The notes: generated by a model not told the origin, from the sequence alone. Numbered from the stretch's first letter, positions 1-11,600 are shown. The stretch: 64,000 bases of DNA from Impatiens glandulifera (GCF_907164915.1 NC_061863.1:40149382-40213381), one strand, 5' to 3'. Numbers and translations are program-made.

Positions 1-1315
1 GTAAGCTTTCGTATATGTGCGGTTAGCTTTTGTAACCGAGCACGCGGTTCCACTATTGCGTGTCGGTCCATGGCTTCGTTGGGATCCTCGGCATTTGTGA
101 GCCGGATAACGTCTTCCTCTATCTCCAGAATTCTTTCAAATCTTTGTCCGGTGGTTAGATCCGGTAGCACATGTTTGAAGAATTTATTGCACCGGATCAG
201 GAACCACTCATTGTATGCTTGTTCTGCCTTTTGAGCTTGCAGATGAATTCTGCCAGGATTTTGCGTACAATGTTCTCGGCTATCTTCCGGTCGTTATCAG
301 TGGGAACCTCTTCCTCCCCACGGCCGTCTGCACCGGCATCGGTGTTTTCAAGGCTTGCGGCCGCACCGGCATTGTCAAGACTTGTAGCCGATTGTTCCTC
401 TTCAATCGGTTCTTCTTCTTTATCGGATGGATTGTAATCGGTTTTCTTCGAGCCGGTTCGGTCAGACGTGGAAGCCGAGTCTTCCTCATCTTGTATTTCT
501 GAGCGCGGTTCCGTGAATACTATCGGTTCCTTACCCTTGCTTCCGGACTTGTCTTTCACCGGAGCCGGTGTCTTGGCGGTAGATTTATTCCTTCGGCCAC
601 CTGTAGAACCGGGGGCCGGCTGCTTCTTCTCTAGGAATTGTCGGGATCTTATTATCTTGCTCGATGAGAGGAGAACACCAGGACCGGTGTTGATGTTGTG
701 GTGGAGCATGATCTTCCCAAGAGGGATGGCGTATCCCCATGACCGGGCGGAATCCGGGTTCACCATGTCTTTCAGGCTGTTAAAAATCTCCTTCGCCCAG
801 TTGACGTTTATACCGTCCAGTAAACCGATAAGCATCTAAATTTTGACCTTGGTGAGGTTGTCGAAATTTACACCTCTAGCTTGAACCGACTTAGTGAAGA
901 TGTCACAGAGCGGTATATATTCCGGTCGCAGTGATGACTTCTTACCGGATATTTTTACAGGAGCCCCGGTTGCCGAGAGAATTTTGCAAGCCGCCTCGAA
1001 TGTTGTTGGGTCTAGTTCCATCGAAGCGTTGCGGCCATCTGTTAGAAGACGTAGGATTTCCACAACCGACTCTTCGGTTATATCGAACTGCTTGCCGCCA
1101 ACAGTTGCGGTTATTTTGTCGCTAGAGAGTGATGCGGTTTTGAAGAATTCTTCAACCGCTTCCCTGTAGAGAACAAAGGGACCGCCTAGAAAGTACTCGA
1201 GTCCGGCTTCGGAAATCCGGGTAAGAACTTCTTTTGCCGGAACCGAACCGTTTTGTCGGATCTCCTCAAAATCCACCTGAATGATATGTTTGAATAAAGT
1301 CGAAGCACGACCCAT
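1..1315 (-). pseudogene. Accessory ORF C of Copia element 1 (stop plus frameshift, runs off window)
   Basis: Starts at ATG 1315 (MGRASTLFKHIIQVDF) and is the member most like the element 2 protein: it has LGGPFVLYREAVEEFF and INVNWAKEIFNSL. A TAG at 836 is followed in the same frame by the NW block and a Lys/Ser/Glu-rich tail down to a TGA at 197. From about 175 to position 1 a different phase stays open and reads like a charged helical C-terminus (DLTTGQRFERILEIEEDV), so a frameshift near 180-200 is likely. The true end is outside the window. ORF B ends 762 bp upstream. The function is unknown; the acidic, low-complexity middle suggests a nuclear or scaffold protein, but this is a guess. Confidence 0.65.
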
Positions 1316-1429
1316 TGTTGATGATTGAGAGAGTTTGAGAGATCAAGAGAATAACCGCTGTGAGAAAGTTTGATAGCTTAGAGAGAGAGAGTTGTTTCGC
1401 GTAAGAGTAAAATGAAATGGCCAAGGACC

Positions 1430-1439
1430 CTTTTTATAG
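1430..1439 (-). promoter_or_regulatory. TATA box upstream of accessory ORF C
   Basis: The minus strand reads CCTATAAAAA about 115-125 bp before the ATG at 1315. Just upstream (1450-1640) are several copies of a GGCGGGAA-like motif on the plus strand, and further upstream (1700-2040) a cluster of AACCGG/CGGTT motifs. Confidence 0.5.
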
Positions 1440-2076
1440 GCGCGGTCTGGAAGCTCAACCGTCCCATCAACTTTTGGCGGGATTTTTTCCTCCAAGCCAA
1501 AAGGCGGCAATCAATGGGCGGGAATCTAAGGGCGGTAATCAAAGAGGCGGCAATCAATGGGCGGGAAGCCAAAAAGGCGCCAAATGAGAGGCGGGAAGTC
1601 AAGGGCGGGATTTATGAGCGGGAATTTCTGGGCGCGAAATTTCCCTCAAAAATGTCGATTTTGGTTTTGTTGAGGCAATCCCATTTGAAAACGTTTTATA
1701 GAGTAATTTGTTAACCGCGATGATGCGGTGTTTTAATCTTGACCGGAAAGTTCTACGAACACAGGTTTGTCTATCGTTTTAACCGGTTATGAGTGTTCTG
1801 AATATTTGCAACTTTTGATTAGGCGGTTCTTCTTGAGACCGTGCATAACTGCGAAGACGCGGTTTCTTTGAAATTGACCGGATATTTCAATGGAAGCGAA
1901 GTTACTTGATAATATTAACCGGTTACTTAGATGGATATTCTGATTGTTATTTGGACCCGGTTATTTAAACTGAAATAGAGTTTCATTGAATGAAGGTACA
2001 AGATAGAAACCGATATATAGATCGGTTTGGAAATACAGAAAAGAAGGAATACAAAAGAGATAAAGAGGAATATGGC

Positions 2077-2769
2077 CTAGGCAATAACCATCATAGAGAA
2101 CTTATCCTCTACCTCATCCACATCAAGAATGTTTGAGAGGGATGCCGGTGCACCCGGTCCAAATTCTGGACGATACTTGAGTATAAGTCGACTGATATGT
2201 GGAGCGTAACCGAGGCCTCTTTATGTCAACACCATAGTTTTCAGGTTGTTGAATATGACCGATGACCAGTTTATGGGGGCATAACTCATGATGTAGGTCA
2301 TCATGTTATACACCTTTTTGGAGTACCGCTGGTTAGGGGATTGACAGATTAACGAGCGATTGATGATTTCAAGTAGGAGCTGGACGTGGAACCTAAGACA
2401 GGTCTTTGGCCCGTTGTTCTCCACCGTCCTCCCGGTTCCTGAGAACAGCCAAGAATAAGATACCGCGGCACTTCCTTCCCTGGGTGGGAACCCTTCGGTG
2501 GGCAGATTGAACATCTGAGCAAATTCGGCTTCATCCAGCCAGAAGGTATGGTCTCTCACCGTGGAAACAATATAGTTTCCTCTGATGCAAGCACTTCTAA
2601 AGAAGGTCTTGACATCCTCAAGGAGTATAAGGCCGGATTCTTCGAGAAAGGTTCGAAGACCGGTGTTAATGAGGGATTCAAATAACATCTCTTTTGTTTC
2701 TTGATCACTGATTTCAAGGCATGAGTCAAAATCAATGCTTAGGAAGTTTGGTAGAGTTCGGCTAGGCAT
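2077..2769 (-). pseudogene. Accessory ORF B of Copia element 1 (unknown function, one stop)
   Basis: Starts at ATG 2769 (MPSRTLPNFLSIDF), 472 bp after ORF A. The frame runs to a TAG at 2077 with one internal TAA at 2221. The same family blocks appear: the IDF start, FLEESG...VKTFF, MFNLPTEG and PINWSSVIFNNL. The part after the internal stop still reads sensibly, with RGLGYAPHISRL matching the Ser/Thr-rich step after the NW block in the homologues. No catalytic motif or membrane segment is seen. It is a diverged paralogue of A and C, so the tandem arrangement is old relative to the stop. Confidence 0.65.
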
Positions 2770-2851
2770 GATTCAAACTTTGCTAGTAGAGAGAGAGGGA
2801 GTACAAGAGATTTATAATTTGAGATGTGTTAAATTTGATTAGGAAATGTCT

Positions 2852-2862
2852 CTTTATATAGA
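2852..2862 (-). promoter_or_regulatory. TATA box upstream of accessory ORF B
   Basis: The minus strand reads TCTATATAAAG about 85-95 bp before the ATG at 2769, directly after an AACCGG motif. Confidence 0.5.
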
Positions 2863-3240
2863 TCCGGTTTTGGAGGGAAAACATCAACATTGAATGTCAG
2901 TTTTGTCTTATTGGAGAAAAGAATATTTATGTTTCCAAAGTGGGTTGGGAAGAGGTTGCTTTTGACTGATTACGGAGCTCGAGGTAGGATTTAGTTGAAA
3001 AGTAACCAAGTTAGTTGGGTAGTAATTACTCATGTAGTTGGGGGTTGCCTCATTAATTAAATGTTACTTTTTCATTAATGACTGATGCAACAACACACAC
3101 TGAAAAGTAACCGATTGAAACCGAAGATAACTTAGACTAAACCGAAGAGAACATAGATGAAACCGAAATGATCATAAGGAAGTAGACCAAAGATACACCC
3201 GGTGCGTGCAACAAAATGACCGGGTGTAGGAGGGAGTGAC

Positions 3241-4002
3241 CTAATATCCGCTTGAGTTGGTGTGACCGTTGGAGTGGATGTGACGGTTCCTCCTCTTCCA
3301 TGCCTTCTCAAACCGCTCGTAGAACGAGTCGGTAACTTCCTTGGTAAGTACTTGAGCTTGGTTCAGCCCTTCCCCCGGGCATGTTGGAACTCCAAGCTCC
3401 AGAAGCAGACAACTTATTTGAGGAACGAGGCCGACTGTTTGAACGTCAATCATCCAGACTAGGACGTCGAACAGTACCCTCGACCAATTGACCGGTGTGC
3501 CAGTAGTTATAGCAGCCATCATGTTGAAGGCAGCGGTGCAGTATGTGTTGGTCACATCCCTTCCCAGGATGCCTCGACCGATTACATTATTGAGAAACTA
3601 GTATTCAGCTTTCAATAGTGACTTAGCACCGTGGTCATCCACTAGATGGCTTGACCGGGCAAAGGCTAAGGAGATCTCGGCGTTTAGTTCGGCTGGTATG
3701 TTGAGATCGGTTAGCCCCTGCTTTGGTAGGTTAAAGCATCTGTCAAAGTCATTTTCGGTAAAGTCAAATACGATTCCTCCTACCTTTGACTGGATGTGAG
3801 TGTCAAAGTGAGGGGTTCCACGAAAGACCCTGGCGTTATAAAAGAACTCCAAGACAGACTCAGAATAGATGACATGTTTGTTATCTAGAAAGTGTTGGAG
3901 ACCAGTGTCTTCAAGTGACTTGATCATCTTGAAGACCTCATAGTGCTCAGTGTTTTGAGCAGAGTTGAAATCCACTTGAAGGATGTTTGGAAACTGAGAC
4001 AT
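3241..4002 (-). pseudogene. Accessory ORF A of Copia element 1 (unknown function, one stop)
   Basis: Starts at ATG 4002 (MSQFPNILQVDF), 514 bp beyond the pol stop and in the same orientation. It reads in one frame to a TAG at 3241, broken only by a TAG at 3598. It shares four blocks with the long ORF at 22798: VDF near the start, a FLxxxxxIYxxxVxEFF block, FxLPxxG, and PVNWxxxLFxxL. It lacks the long charged tail of ORF C and of the element 2 protein. I recognise no enzyme motif. The fold may be remotely related to the 'putative plant transposon protein' domain found in plant repeats (inference). The stop could replace a Gln. Confidence 0.65.
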
Positions 4003-4062
4003 TTTGTCTTAGTGAGAGGAAGAGTTATGCAGCTTGTGATTGTTTTGTTTAAGGTTTGTTCA

Positions 4063-4075
4063 ACTTATATACTAG
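4063..4075 (-). promoter_or_regulatory. TATA box upstream of accessory ORF A
   Basis: The minus strand reads CTAGTATATAAGT about 60-70 bp before the ATG at 4002. The upstream 4320-4560 stretch is full of CGGTT/AACCG motifs. The position suggests ORF A has its own promoter instead of relying on the LTR transcript. Confidence 0.5.
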
Positions 4076-4515
4076 TGGAGAGAGGAGCCTATTATCTAGG
4101 TATCACAGGTGATAATGTCTATTAACCATAGGATAAAGAGTTTTGCATGAAATAAGCATGTCTACAGCCTAGGATGTTGGTCATAGACCTGGACCATGAA
4201 AGATATCAAATTTTCACGTCTTTTTAGGTGCGACCATTTTACTTTGAAAAGGTAATGTTTCAGGACAGATAAGTTTAAACACAGATAATTATTCCACTTT
4301 TGTTCGAAGATCAAATAATCTAAGATAAACTATTTCCGAACCGGTCAGTTATCAGTTGTTCGTCCCGATGCGGTTATTTGGTGCATACACTAAGTAACCG
4401 GTCGGTTTACTCTGTCTGATAGACCAGGCGGTTCTTCCATAGATACCTTGGGAAATTTGAAATCCGACAGTTTAGGAGGAACCACCGGTTTTGTCTGTCC
4501 GAACCGATTTCCCTT

Positions 4516-7500
4516 TTAAGCATCCTTAGGGATGATCTGACTAATGTCGGTTAAACCGAGTGTAAGTCTAAATTGAGAGAACTTAGCTTCCTGTAGAGGC
4601 TTGGTGAAGATATCAGCTACTTGTTAATCTGTTGATACGTATTCCAACCGGATATGCTTCAGCATGACATGTTCCCGAATGAAGTGGTGCCTTATGTCAA
4701 TGTGCTTGGTTCTGGAGTGTAGAACCGGATTGTAGGTGATTGCTATGACACTTGTGTTATCACAGAAGATCGGAGACTCTTCGGCTGTGACACCGAAGTC
4801 CTTCAGTTGTTGTTGGATCCAAAGAAGTTGTGAACAACAGCTTCCGGCCGCCAGGTATTCATCTTCTACGGTTGATGTGGCCACCGATGTCTGTTTCTTG
4901 CTATGCCATGAAACAAGCCGGTCACCTAGGAAGTGGCATGTTCCGCTGGTGCTTTTTCTATCAATCTTGCAACCTGCATAATCTGCATCTGAGTAACTCG
5001 TTAGGTTAAATGATGAGTCTTTTGGGTACCACAGGCCGACGTCAGGTGTTCCCTTTAGGTATTTCAATATTCGCTTTGCGGCTGTGTAGTGGGATTGTTT
5101 TGGATTGGCTTAGAATCTACCACACACACCGACTGCAAATAGAATATCCGGTCTATTTGCTGTCAGATATAGGAGAGAACCGATGATTCCCCGGTAAGCT
5201 ATCAGGTCTACTGATTGACCCTCATCATCTTTGTCCAATTTGACCGATGAGCTCATTGGAGTAGCCGCTGAGGAGCATGTATCAATCCCGAATTTCTTTA
5301 ACAGTTCCTTAGTGTACTTGGGTTAGCTAATTAAAGTTCCTTCTTCGAGTTGTTTAACCTGAAGACCTAGGAAGAAACTTAATTCTCCCATCATACTCAT
5401 TTCAAACTTGTTAGTCATCAAGGTTGAGAATTTATCACATAACTTAGGATCGGTTGAACCGAAGATGATATCATCTACATAGATTTGAACAAGTAGGATA
5501 TGTTCCTTTTTCTCAAACTTAAATAACGTTTTATCCACCGAATCGATGGTGAAATCGTGTTTTAACAGAAATGCGGTTAGTGTGTCATACCAGGCTCTAG
5601 GAGCTTGCTTTAGACCGTATAAAGCTTTGTTTAACCGGTATACATGATTCGGTAGTTCGGCATTTTTGAAACTGGGTGGTTGTTCAACATATACTACTTC
5701 ACGTAGGTCACCATTCAAAAATGCACTTTTAACATCCATTTGAAAAACCTTAAAGTTTTTGAATGCAGCAAAAGCTAGAAAAATCCTAATAGCTTCAATC
5801 CTAGCTACAGGGGCGAATGATTCTTCAAAATCAATGCCTTCTTCCTGTTTGTAACCTTGTGCCACTAATCTGGCTTTGTTCCTCGTGACCAAACAGTCTT
5901 CATTGAGTTTATTTCTAAATACCCATCTTGTTCCTATGACCGGTTGATCTTTCGGTCTAGGGACTAGGTACCAGACTTTATTACTCTCGAACTGGTTTAA
6001 TTCTTCTTGCATTCCCAAGATCCAATCCGGATCTGACAATGCTTCATCCACTCTTTTCGGCTCAATCTGGGATATAAAGGCGGAATTAAAGTATTCCTCC
6101 AGAATTTGACGCCTAGTTCGAACAGGTTCTGAAGGGTCACCTATAATCTACTCAGGAGGATGTTTAGTGTTTCTTTTGAAATTCGGTTCAGGGATGTCTA
6201 CCAAATTACCGTTTGCTTGATCAAGGCTAGACATATCGGTAGGCTGAACAGGATTGTCAGACCGACCGATTTCCTCGGTTTGAACCGAAGTGTCAGCTTC
6301 CTGTCGTGGGACAGCTTGATCCGGATGGGATTCAATATTACCCATTTGGTCATGGACAAACCGCCTAAAAACCGGAATCTCATCTTCACTATCAGAATGG
6401 ATATTGTTATTTTCCAATCTGTTGTGCAGATCAAAGCATGATGCAGTGTTGCTTTCAACCGATTCATCGAAAACAACATGAAGTGATTCCTCCACGGTTG
6501 AGGTTCTATTGTTATACACTCTATATGCCTTACTCACTGCTGAGTAATCTAACATGATCCCAGTATCGGTTTTTGCATCAAAAGCAGAAAGGTAGGTTTT
6601 ACCATTTATATGAATATAGTATTTACACTTGAAAATCTTAAGGTACCTAAGGTTGGGAACCCTGTTAAAATATACCTCATACGGTGTTTTGTTATGAAAC
6701 TTGTTAATCAGAGACCGGTTTTGTGTATAACATGCAGTGTTGATAGCCTCAGCCCAAAATTTTTGAGCAATACCCGAATCGGCTATCATGGACCGTGCGG
6801 CTTCCTTGAGAGTCCGGTTTCTTCTCTCGGCCAGGCCATTTTGTTGAGGAGTCTTAGCACTAGACAACTCGTGTCTAATACCGGATTCATCAAGAAATAC
6901 AGTTAAAGTGTTGTTGGTAAATTCGGTACCTCTATCACTTCTAATGTTATTAATGCGAGTTGATTTTTCATTTTGCAAACGTTTAAGTAGTGTGATTAAG
7001 TTTGATGCGGTGTCACGTTTGGATGGTAAAAATATTACCCATGTAAATCTAGAGTAATCATCAATAACTACCATGGTGTAAAGCATACCTCCTAGGCTAA
7101 TGACCTGAATCGGTCCAAATAAGTCCATGTGAAGGAGATCTAGGCATCGGTTAGATTGAATATTTCCTTTACTTTTAAATGTTGACTTAGTTTGTTTACC
7201 CATTTGACATGCTGAACAAATCTTATCCTTATTAAATACTATGTCAGGAATTCCGTCGACTAACTTTTTACCGCGAATATAGTTTAAGGTTTTCATGTTC
7301 AGATGGTTTAGTCTTTTATGCCACAACCAGGTTTAATCAGTCTTAGCTATCATGCATACAGGATATTCTACCTTAGTTTTCCAGTCTACCTTGTAGATAT
7401 TTCCTAGCCTATTTCCGGTTAGTAGTATGGTACCTTGAGAATTCTTAACTAAGCATGCATGTTTAAGAAATTCTACCGTGTATCCAGCATCACACATTTG

Positions 7501-7791
7501 ACTAATGCTTAGCAAGTTAAAACTTAGGTTTTCAACTAAGAGTACATTATCAATTGTCAGGTTACCATGGACAATCTTACCCTTGCCCACAGTTCTACCT
7601 TTTGAGTTGTCACCGAAAGTGATTAATGCACCAGTTTCTATTCTGATGTCGGTTAGCATGTTGTTGTTCCCGGTCATATGCCTAGAGCAACCACTATCCA
7701 AGTACCATTCAGAGTTTCCTAGCCGTTTCTTTAAATCCTGCAAAATGTACATATTTACAACTATTTGGTACCCACATTTACTTGGGTCCAC
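4516..7791 (-). pseudogene. pol: Copia pol (protease, integrase, RT, RNase H) with five in-frame stops
   Basis: One uninterrupted reading frame apart from stops. Visible in order: protease WYLDSGCSRHMTG (about residue 26), integrase zinc finger CSACQMGK, catalytic core with Asp in DLFGP, Asp in SDRGTEF and Glu in NGLAERRN, RT with YVDDIIFG (about residue 770), RNase H with SDADYAG and KHIDIRHHFIREH, ending IIPKDA. Stops lie at 7330 (TAA), 6148 (TAG), 5323 (TAA), 5110 (TAA) and 4624 (TAA). At the last four the Copia family usually has Gln; the first is also compatible with Gln. No frameshift is visible. The frame overlaps the gag end by 14 nt in a different phase, so expression would need frameshifting. 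It cannot make full-length Pol without readthrough. Confidence 0.9.
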
Positions 7792-9612
7792 ATGCGATTA
7801 GTCCCTTGGGCATCCAGACCTTGACAAACCGGACAGCTTTCTTTGCTAAGGTCTTGACCGTCTTTTTGGCACTCGGTTTTGGATGCTTCGGTTTTTCTAC
7901 AAAGGCCTTAAATGAGGGTGATTTGTGGTTTGACCTATGCGGTTGAGTATTGGCTCTCCTATTTTTGAGCAGGTTGGCTTTCCTTTTCTCAGGATCAAGC
8001 CATTTCTCAGAGTCGGTTGGACCTACATAGGTTAGTTTTTCTGCCGTATAGTATGCGGTCAATTCCTCTTTAGCGGTTAAGGAGCTTCTAATGAAACTTA
8101 TAAGAGGGAGGTCACCCTTTGTAAACCTTAGCTCAAACACAGGATTGATCCTCTCCTTGATCCTTCTACTTTGTCTACGGGTTTTTGGTTTTTGGATCTA
8201 TCATTTTTGTAACCCAAACCAAACATGCAAAAAGGGTGTCTCTTATAGCTACACATCTTCTTTACCATGTCACTAGATCTCTTATATGCGGCCATTTTAT
8301 ACTGGAGTCGGACATTTTCTTCTTCGGTTAGTTCTTGAACTGGTTCACTAGACTGTTCGGTCTTAAGTGGTGGTTCAGGTTCTGACTCGGTTTCTAAGGT
8401 AGGGGTTTCATCAGGTTCTATGATCTCTAGTTCGATTAGAGCGGGTATTTCTGGTTCTGTCAGAATGGGTACTATAGGGTCGGTTCTAAAGTTGAGTTGT
8501 TTAGGTAACACGGCAAGTAGGTTCTTATACTCAGCTACCATATCATTCAATGCATTATATAACTCATCTTTAGTAAATTCTTCACAAGGAGAGTCAAATA
8601 CATGTTCCTCATTTGCCATGAGGCATGTGAGTTCATCATCACTGTCACTGTGAGCCCATAAGCTTCCTCCATCATCGGCTATCAGTGCTTTCTGAACTTC
8701 ACTTCCTTCACCGGTTTGTTGGTAGTTATTTCGGTTATTTTGGTTGTCCGGTTTCCGGTCATCCCTCCTCGGTTTTCTGCATTCCCACTTGAAATGTCCC
8801 AAACAGTTATAGTTATAGCATCTTACGTTTGATTTATCACCATAGTTGTAGTTGTTCGGTTGGCTTCTTTTCTTGAACCTCCCAAATTTCTGTGCAAGCA
8901 TTGCCATGGCATCCTCGGTGAACTGTTCAGCGGTTCTGATCGGTGCAGGTACAACCGGTTCTGTGGATGTGATCAGTGCTCTAGTTGAGGTTGAGGCTGA
9001 AACCTCTTCTTCGGTCCTAGATCTCATTTCAAACTCATATGCCTTAAGATCTTCGAATACATAATGTAGTTTCATCTTGCTTAGGCAGTTTGATTCCCTC
9101 ATCACCATTGTCTTTATATCCCATGCACTTGGAAGAGATCTTAATTCTTTCATGATGACCTCCTTGTTATCATACTTCTTGCCAAGAGTTGCTAGCTCGT
9201 CTAAGACACCTGTGAACCGGTCACTGTATTCTCTCATTGTTTCTCCCGGTTTCATCTTGATGCTTTCAAACTTCTGAGTAGCTACCATTACCTTGTTTTC
9301 CTTGGTTCTTTCATTTCCCTCATAAATCTGAATAACCGTGTCCCATGTTTCCTTTGCGGTTTTGCAGTCTCTGATCTTGCAGTACGTATTTCTATCCACA
9401 CTGTTGGAGATCCGGTTTCTAGCATGGTTATCCAGGTTATTTCTTCTCCTGTCTTTAGCTGTCCAATCCTTCCTGTCCTTATCAATGATTATCGGTCCTT
9501 CGGCCAGAATGAACTGCATCTCATCATCCATGGTGATTAAGTGTAGGTGCATTCGTGCCTTCCAGTTGGCAAAGTCATCACCTTCTAGCATTGGTGGCCT
9601 ATCAAACGACAT
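7778..9612 (-). pseudogene. gag: Copia gag, one frameshift
   Basis: Structural Gag protein that would package element RNA in the cytoplasm. The ATG lies 26 bp inside the primer site. The first frame runs to 8128 (494 codons), and the reading then continues in another frame to a TAA at 7778 after the motif WMPKGLIACGPK. Element 2 ends its gag at the same place (WIPKGLIDRGPN), so that TAA looks like the native Gag end and the break near 8130-8150 like a mutation. The zinc knuckle near residues 264-277 reads CYNYNCLGHFKWEC; the second Cys is Tyr, so the knuckle is damaged. The C-terminal half is acidic. Confidence 0.85.
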
Positions 9613-9637
9613 GCTTTCTTGAGTATTGAAACTAACT

Positions 9638-9650
9638 GCTCTAATACCAA
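9638..9650 (-). other. Primer binding site, initiator tRNA-Met type
   Basis: The minus strand reads TTGGTATTAGAGC one base inside the LTR. This matches the plant Met primer site TGGTATCAGAGC with one C-to-T change, the direction expected from deamination. Confidence 0.85.
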
Positions 9651-9651
9651 T

Positions 9652-10919
9652 TGTTAGGATTTAGGTCGCGGTTGGGGGACCGGGGTTGGGCCAGTTAGCG
9701 CGTTTCACTCAAAGGGTGATGATTAATCCGGTTAGAGATTAACACTGGGGTTTCAATACTACACAAACTGTCACAAACCCTTGAACCAGGTTCAAGCGCG
9801 GAAGTGGTTTGTTTCAGGTTGAAGCAGCACACTCACAGGATAGGCAGAACCGGTTTTTGAATAGGACAGGTTTGGAAATTGATGGGTCGGTTTTTGTAAC
9901 TTGGTGATTCGGTTTAGATAGTGTAGAGTCGGTCAAGATGGTGTAAGTCGGTTAGTACAGCTCGGTTATAAAGTAAATCAGGAAGAAAGTAAATAACAAG
10001 ACAAGTTTTTATGGATGTTCAGAGATAAAACTCCTACGTCACCCCTTCCTCTCGAAACCGCGAGAAGGATATTCACTAAGAAATACAAATACAATCCGAT
10101 CGAGACTTATTTCCTGCTCGATAACACCCGTACAATTTACACCGAAATTGTAAATACACACTTCAACTTTAGCACTTAGGCCTTTTCTAGAGAGAGAACA
10201 CAATCTTATCACTTGTAAATTAATTGTTCACTGTGTCCCACGTTTACTCCTCTTCAGCTGCTCCTTTTATAGGTGAAATATGCGAACGGTCATATTTCAC
10301 TTCCTTGAATTTGATTGGCTGAGTAGAGGTTCAGTATTTCAGACCTGGCGGTCAACTGTTTAGATCTGACAGTCAACCTTTCAGACTTGACAGTCTGTTC
10401 TTTCAGTGTGTAGGACAAACCGGCTAGGTTTGTCTTTTACTCAATGTGGTAATTGTCGGTTAGACAGTTGTCTGTACTTGGAAGATTGCCTTTCTGATTT
10501 ATCCTGAAGTGGAAAGATCTTGTAGGACTGTCTTCTGCAGCCTGCAGACTTTCCTCAGACTTGTATGAATATGGAAATGTTCAGTCTGTTCCTTTGGTAT
10601 CATTCTCAACAGATACCCGAAGTGTCTTCTTATGTTGGTCGGTTATTTGTCTTAAAGAAAATGGCTTCCGGTTATTTGCCTTGGCTTCTGGTCGGTTAAT
10701 GACCGACTATCTGGTGTTTCCAGCCTTTGGTTTTGACCGATCCTATCTTTCTTTGTGCGGTCATATTCCTGGTTGGTTTGATAACTTGACCGGTTGAGTT
10801 TTCTTAACCGGTTCATTGGTTTCTTTGACTGGTCCGGTTCTTTGTTCCTGCATGGAAGGTTTATTTGTGTTAAGTTCTATTAACCGGTCTAATTTTATCT
10901 TACAGTCTATGTTACAACA
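9652..10919 (-). repeat. 5' LTR of Copia element 1
   Basis: Read on the minus strand the block begins TGTTGTAACA and ends CCTAACA, giving the usual TG...CA termini, and it abuts a tRNA-Met primer site on its inner side. It is 1268 bp. The outer edge is set by the TG/CA rule alone because the partner LTR is absent. By eye I count about 20 CGGTT/AACCG motifs in it, several as full ACCGGT-type palindromes. Confidence 0.8.
10261..10273 (-). promoter_or_regulatory. TATA box in LTR of element 1
   Basis: The minus strand reads CCTATAAAAGGAG, oriented to transcribe toward gag and placed about midway through the LTR, as expected for a U3/R promoter. The transcription start is not determined. Confidence 0.55.
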
Positions 10920-11600
10920 CTTAGAGAAGTTATTATACTTAGAATATTTAAGGTTTTATTTAATTAATTATCTTGGGTATTTATAAAAAAATATAAATTA
11001 AAAAAAATTATTTTACAAAATATATATTAGCGTTTTTATAAAATTTCGTTAGGTATATTTTGTTTTCTTTTAATTAGATTAGTTGTTAGATTAGTTTATT
11101 AAATTAGTTAGATTAGATTTTGCGATTTGATTTCTTGAATAAGTTAGTATTTTATTTATTTAATTAGAATTGTTCCTTAGAAATAGGAATAATTAAAAAT
11201 AAAATTGTTTATTTGTGTTTATAATAAAATCTTTTTTTGTAGGATGAAAGGGTGTGTAAAGGGGATAACCGTGCAAAAATAAAAAAGATAAAGATGTTTA
11301 CACAATCGTGTGAGAAGCAGTTTAGGTCAAAGAAGAAGAAAAAAAGAAAAATAAAGAGGTTGCTAAAATAAAGGAAGAAGTTGGTAAAAAGGAAGAATAA
11401 TTCGTCGTGTGTGTTGAAGAGAAGCATGAAGGGTCAATTTTTTAATTAAAAATTAAAATGACCCAAGTATTATATCATTATTATTAAAAGCTTAAATCCT
11501 ATTGGATGTTACTTGACATTTATTTAGTGACATGTCAAGTGAAGATTGATCATTTTTTTTTTAAATTTGTATATGTTTAAAAGAGAAATCTCATTCCAAC
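10920..11600. other. AT-rich intergenic DNA, no gene seen
   Basis: Long A/T runs and no reading frame with recognisable protein character. Confidence 0.6.

Larger units (their letters stand above)
1..10919 (-). mobile_element. Copia (Sirevirus-like) LTR retrotransposon, element 1, 3' end outside window
   Basis: In the minus-strand direction the order is 5' LTR, tRNA-Met primer site, gag, protease-integrase-RT-RNase H, then three accessory ORFs. Integrase before RT is the Copia order. The long gag, the large region downstream of pol and the Met primer site fit the Sirevirus lineage, which is an inference. Gag has a frameshift and pol has five in-frame stops, so the copy is not autonomous as it stands. 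The 3' LTR is not in the window, so the element is longer than 10.9 kb. The CGGTT/AACCG pentamer is conspicuous throughout, most densely in the LTR and between the downstream ORFs. Confidence 0.9.
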
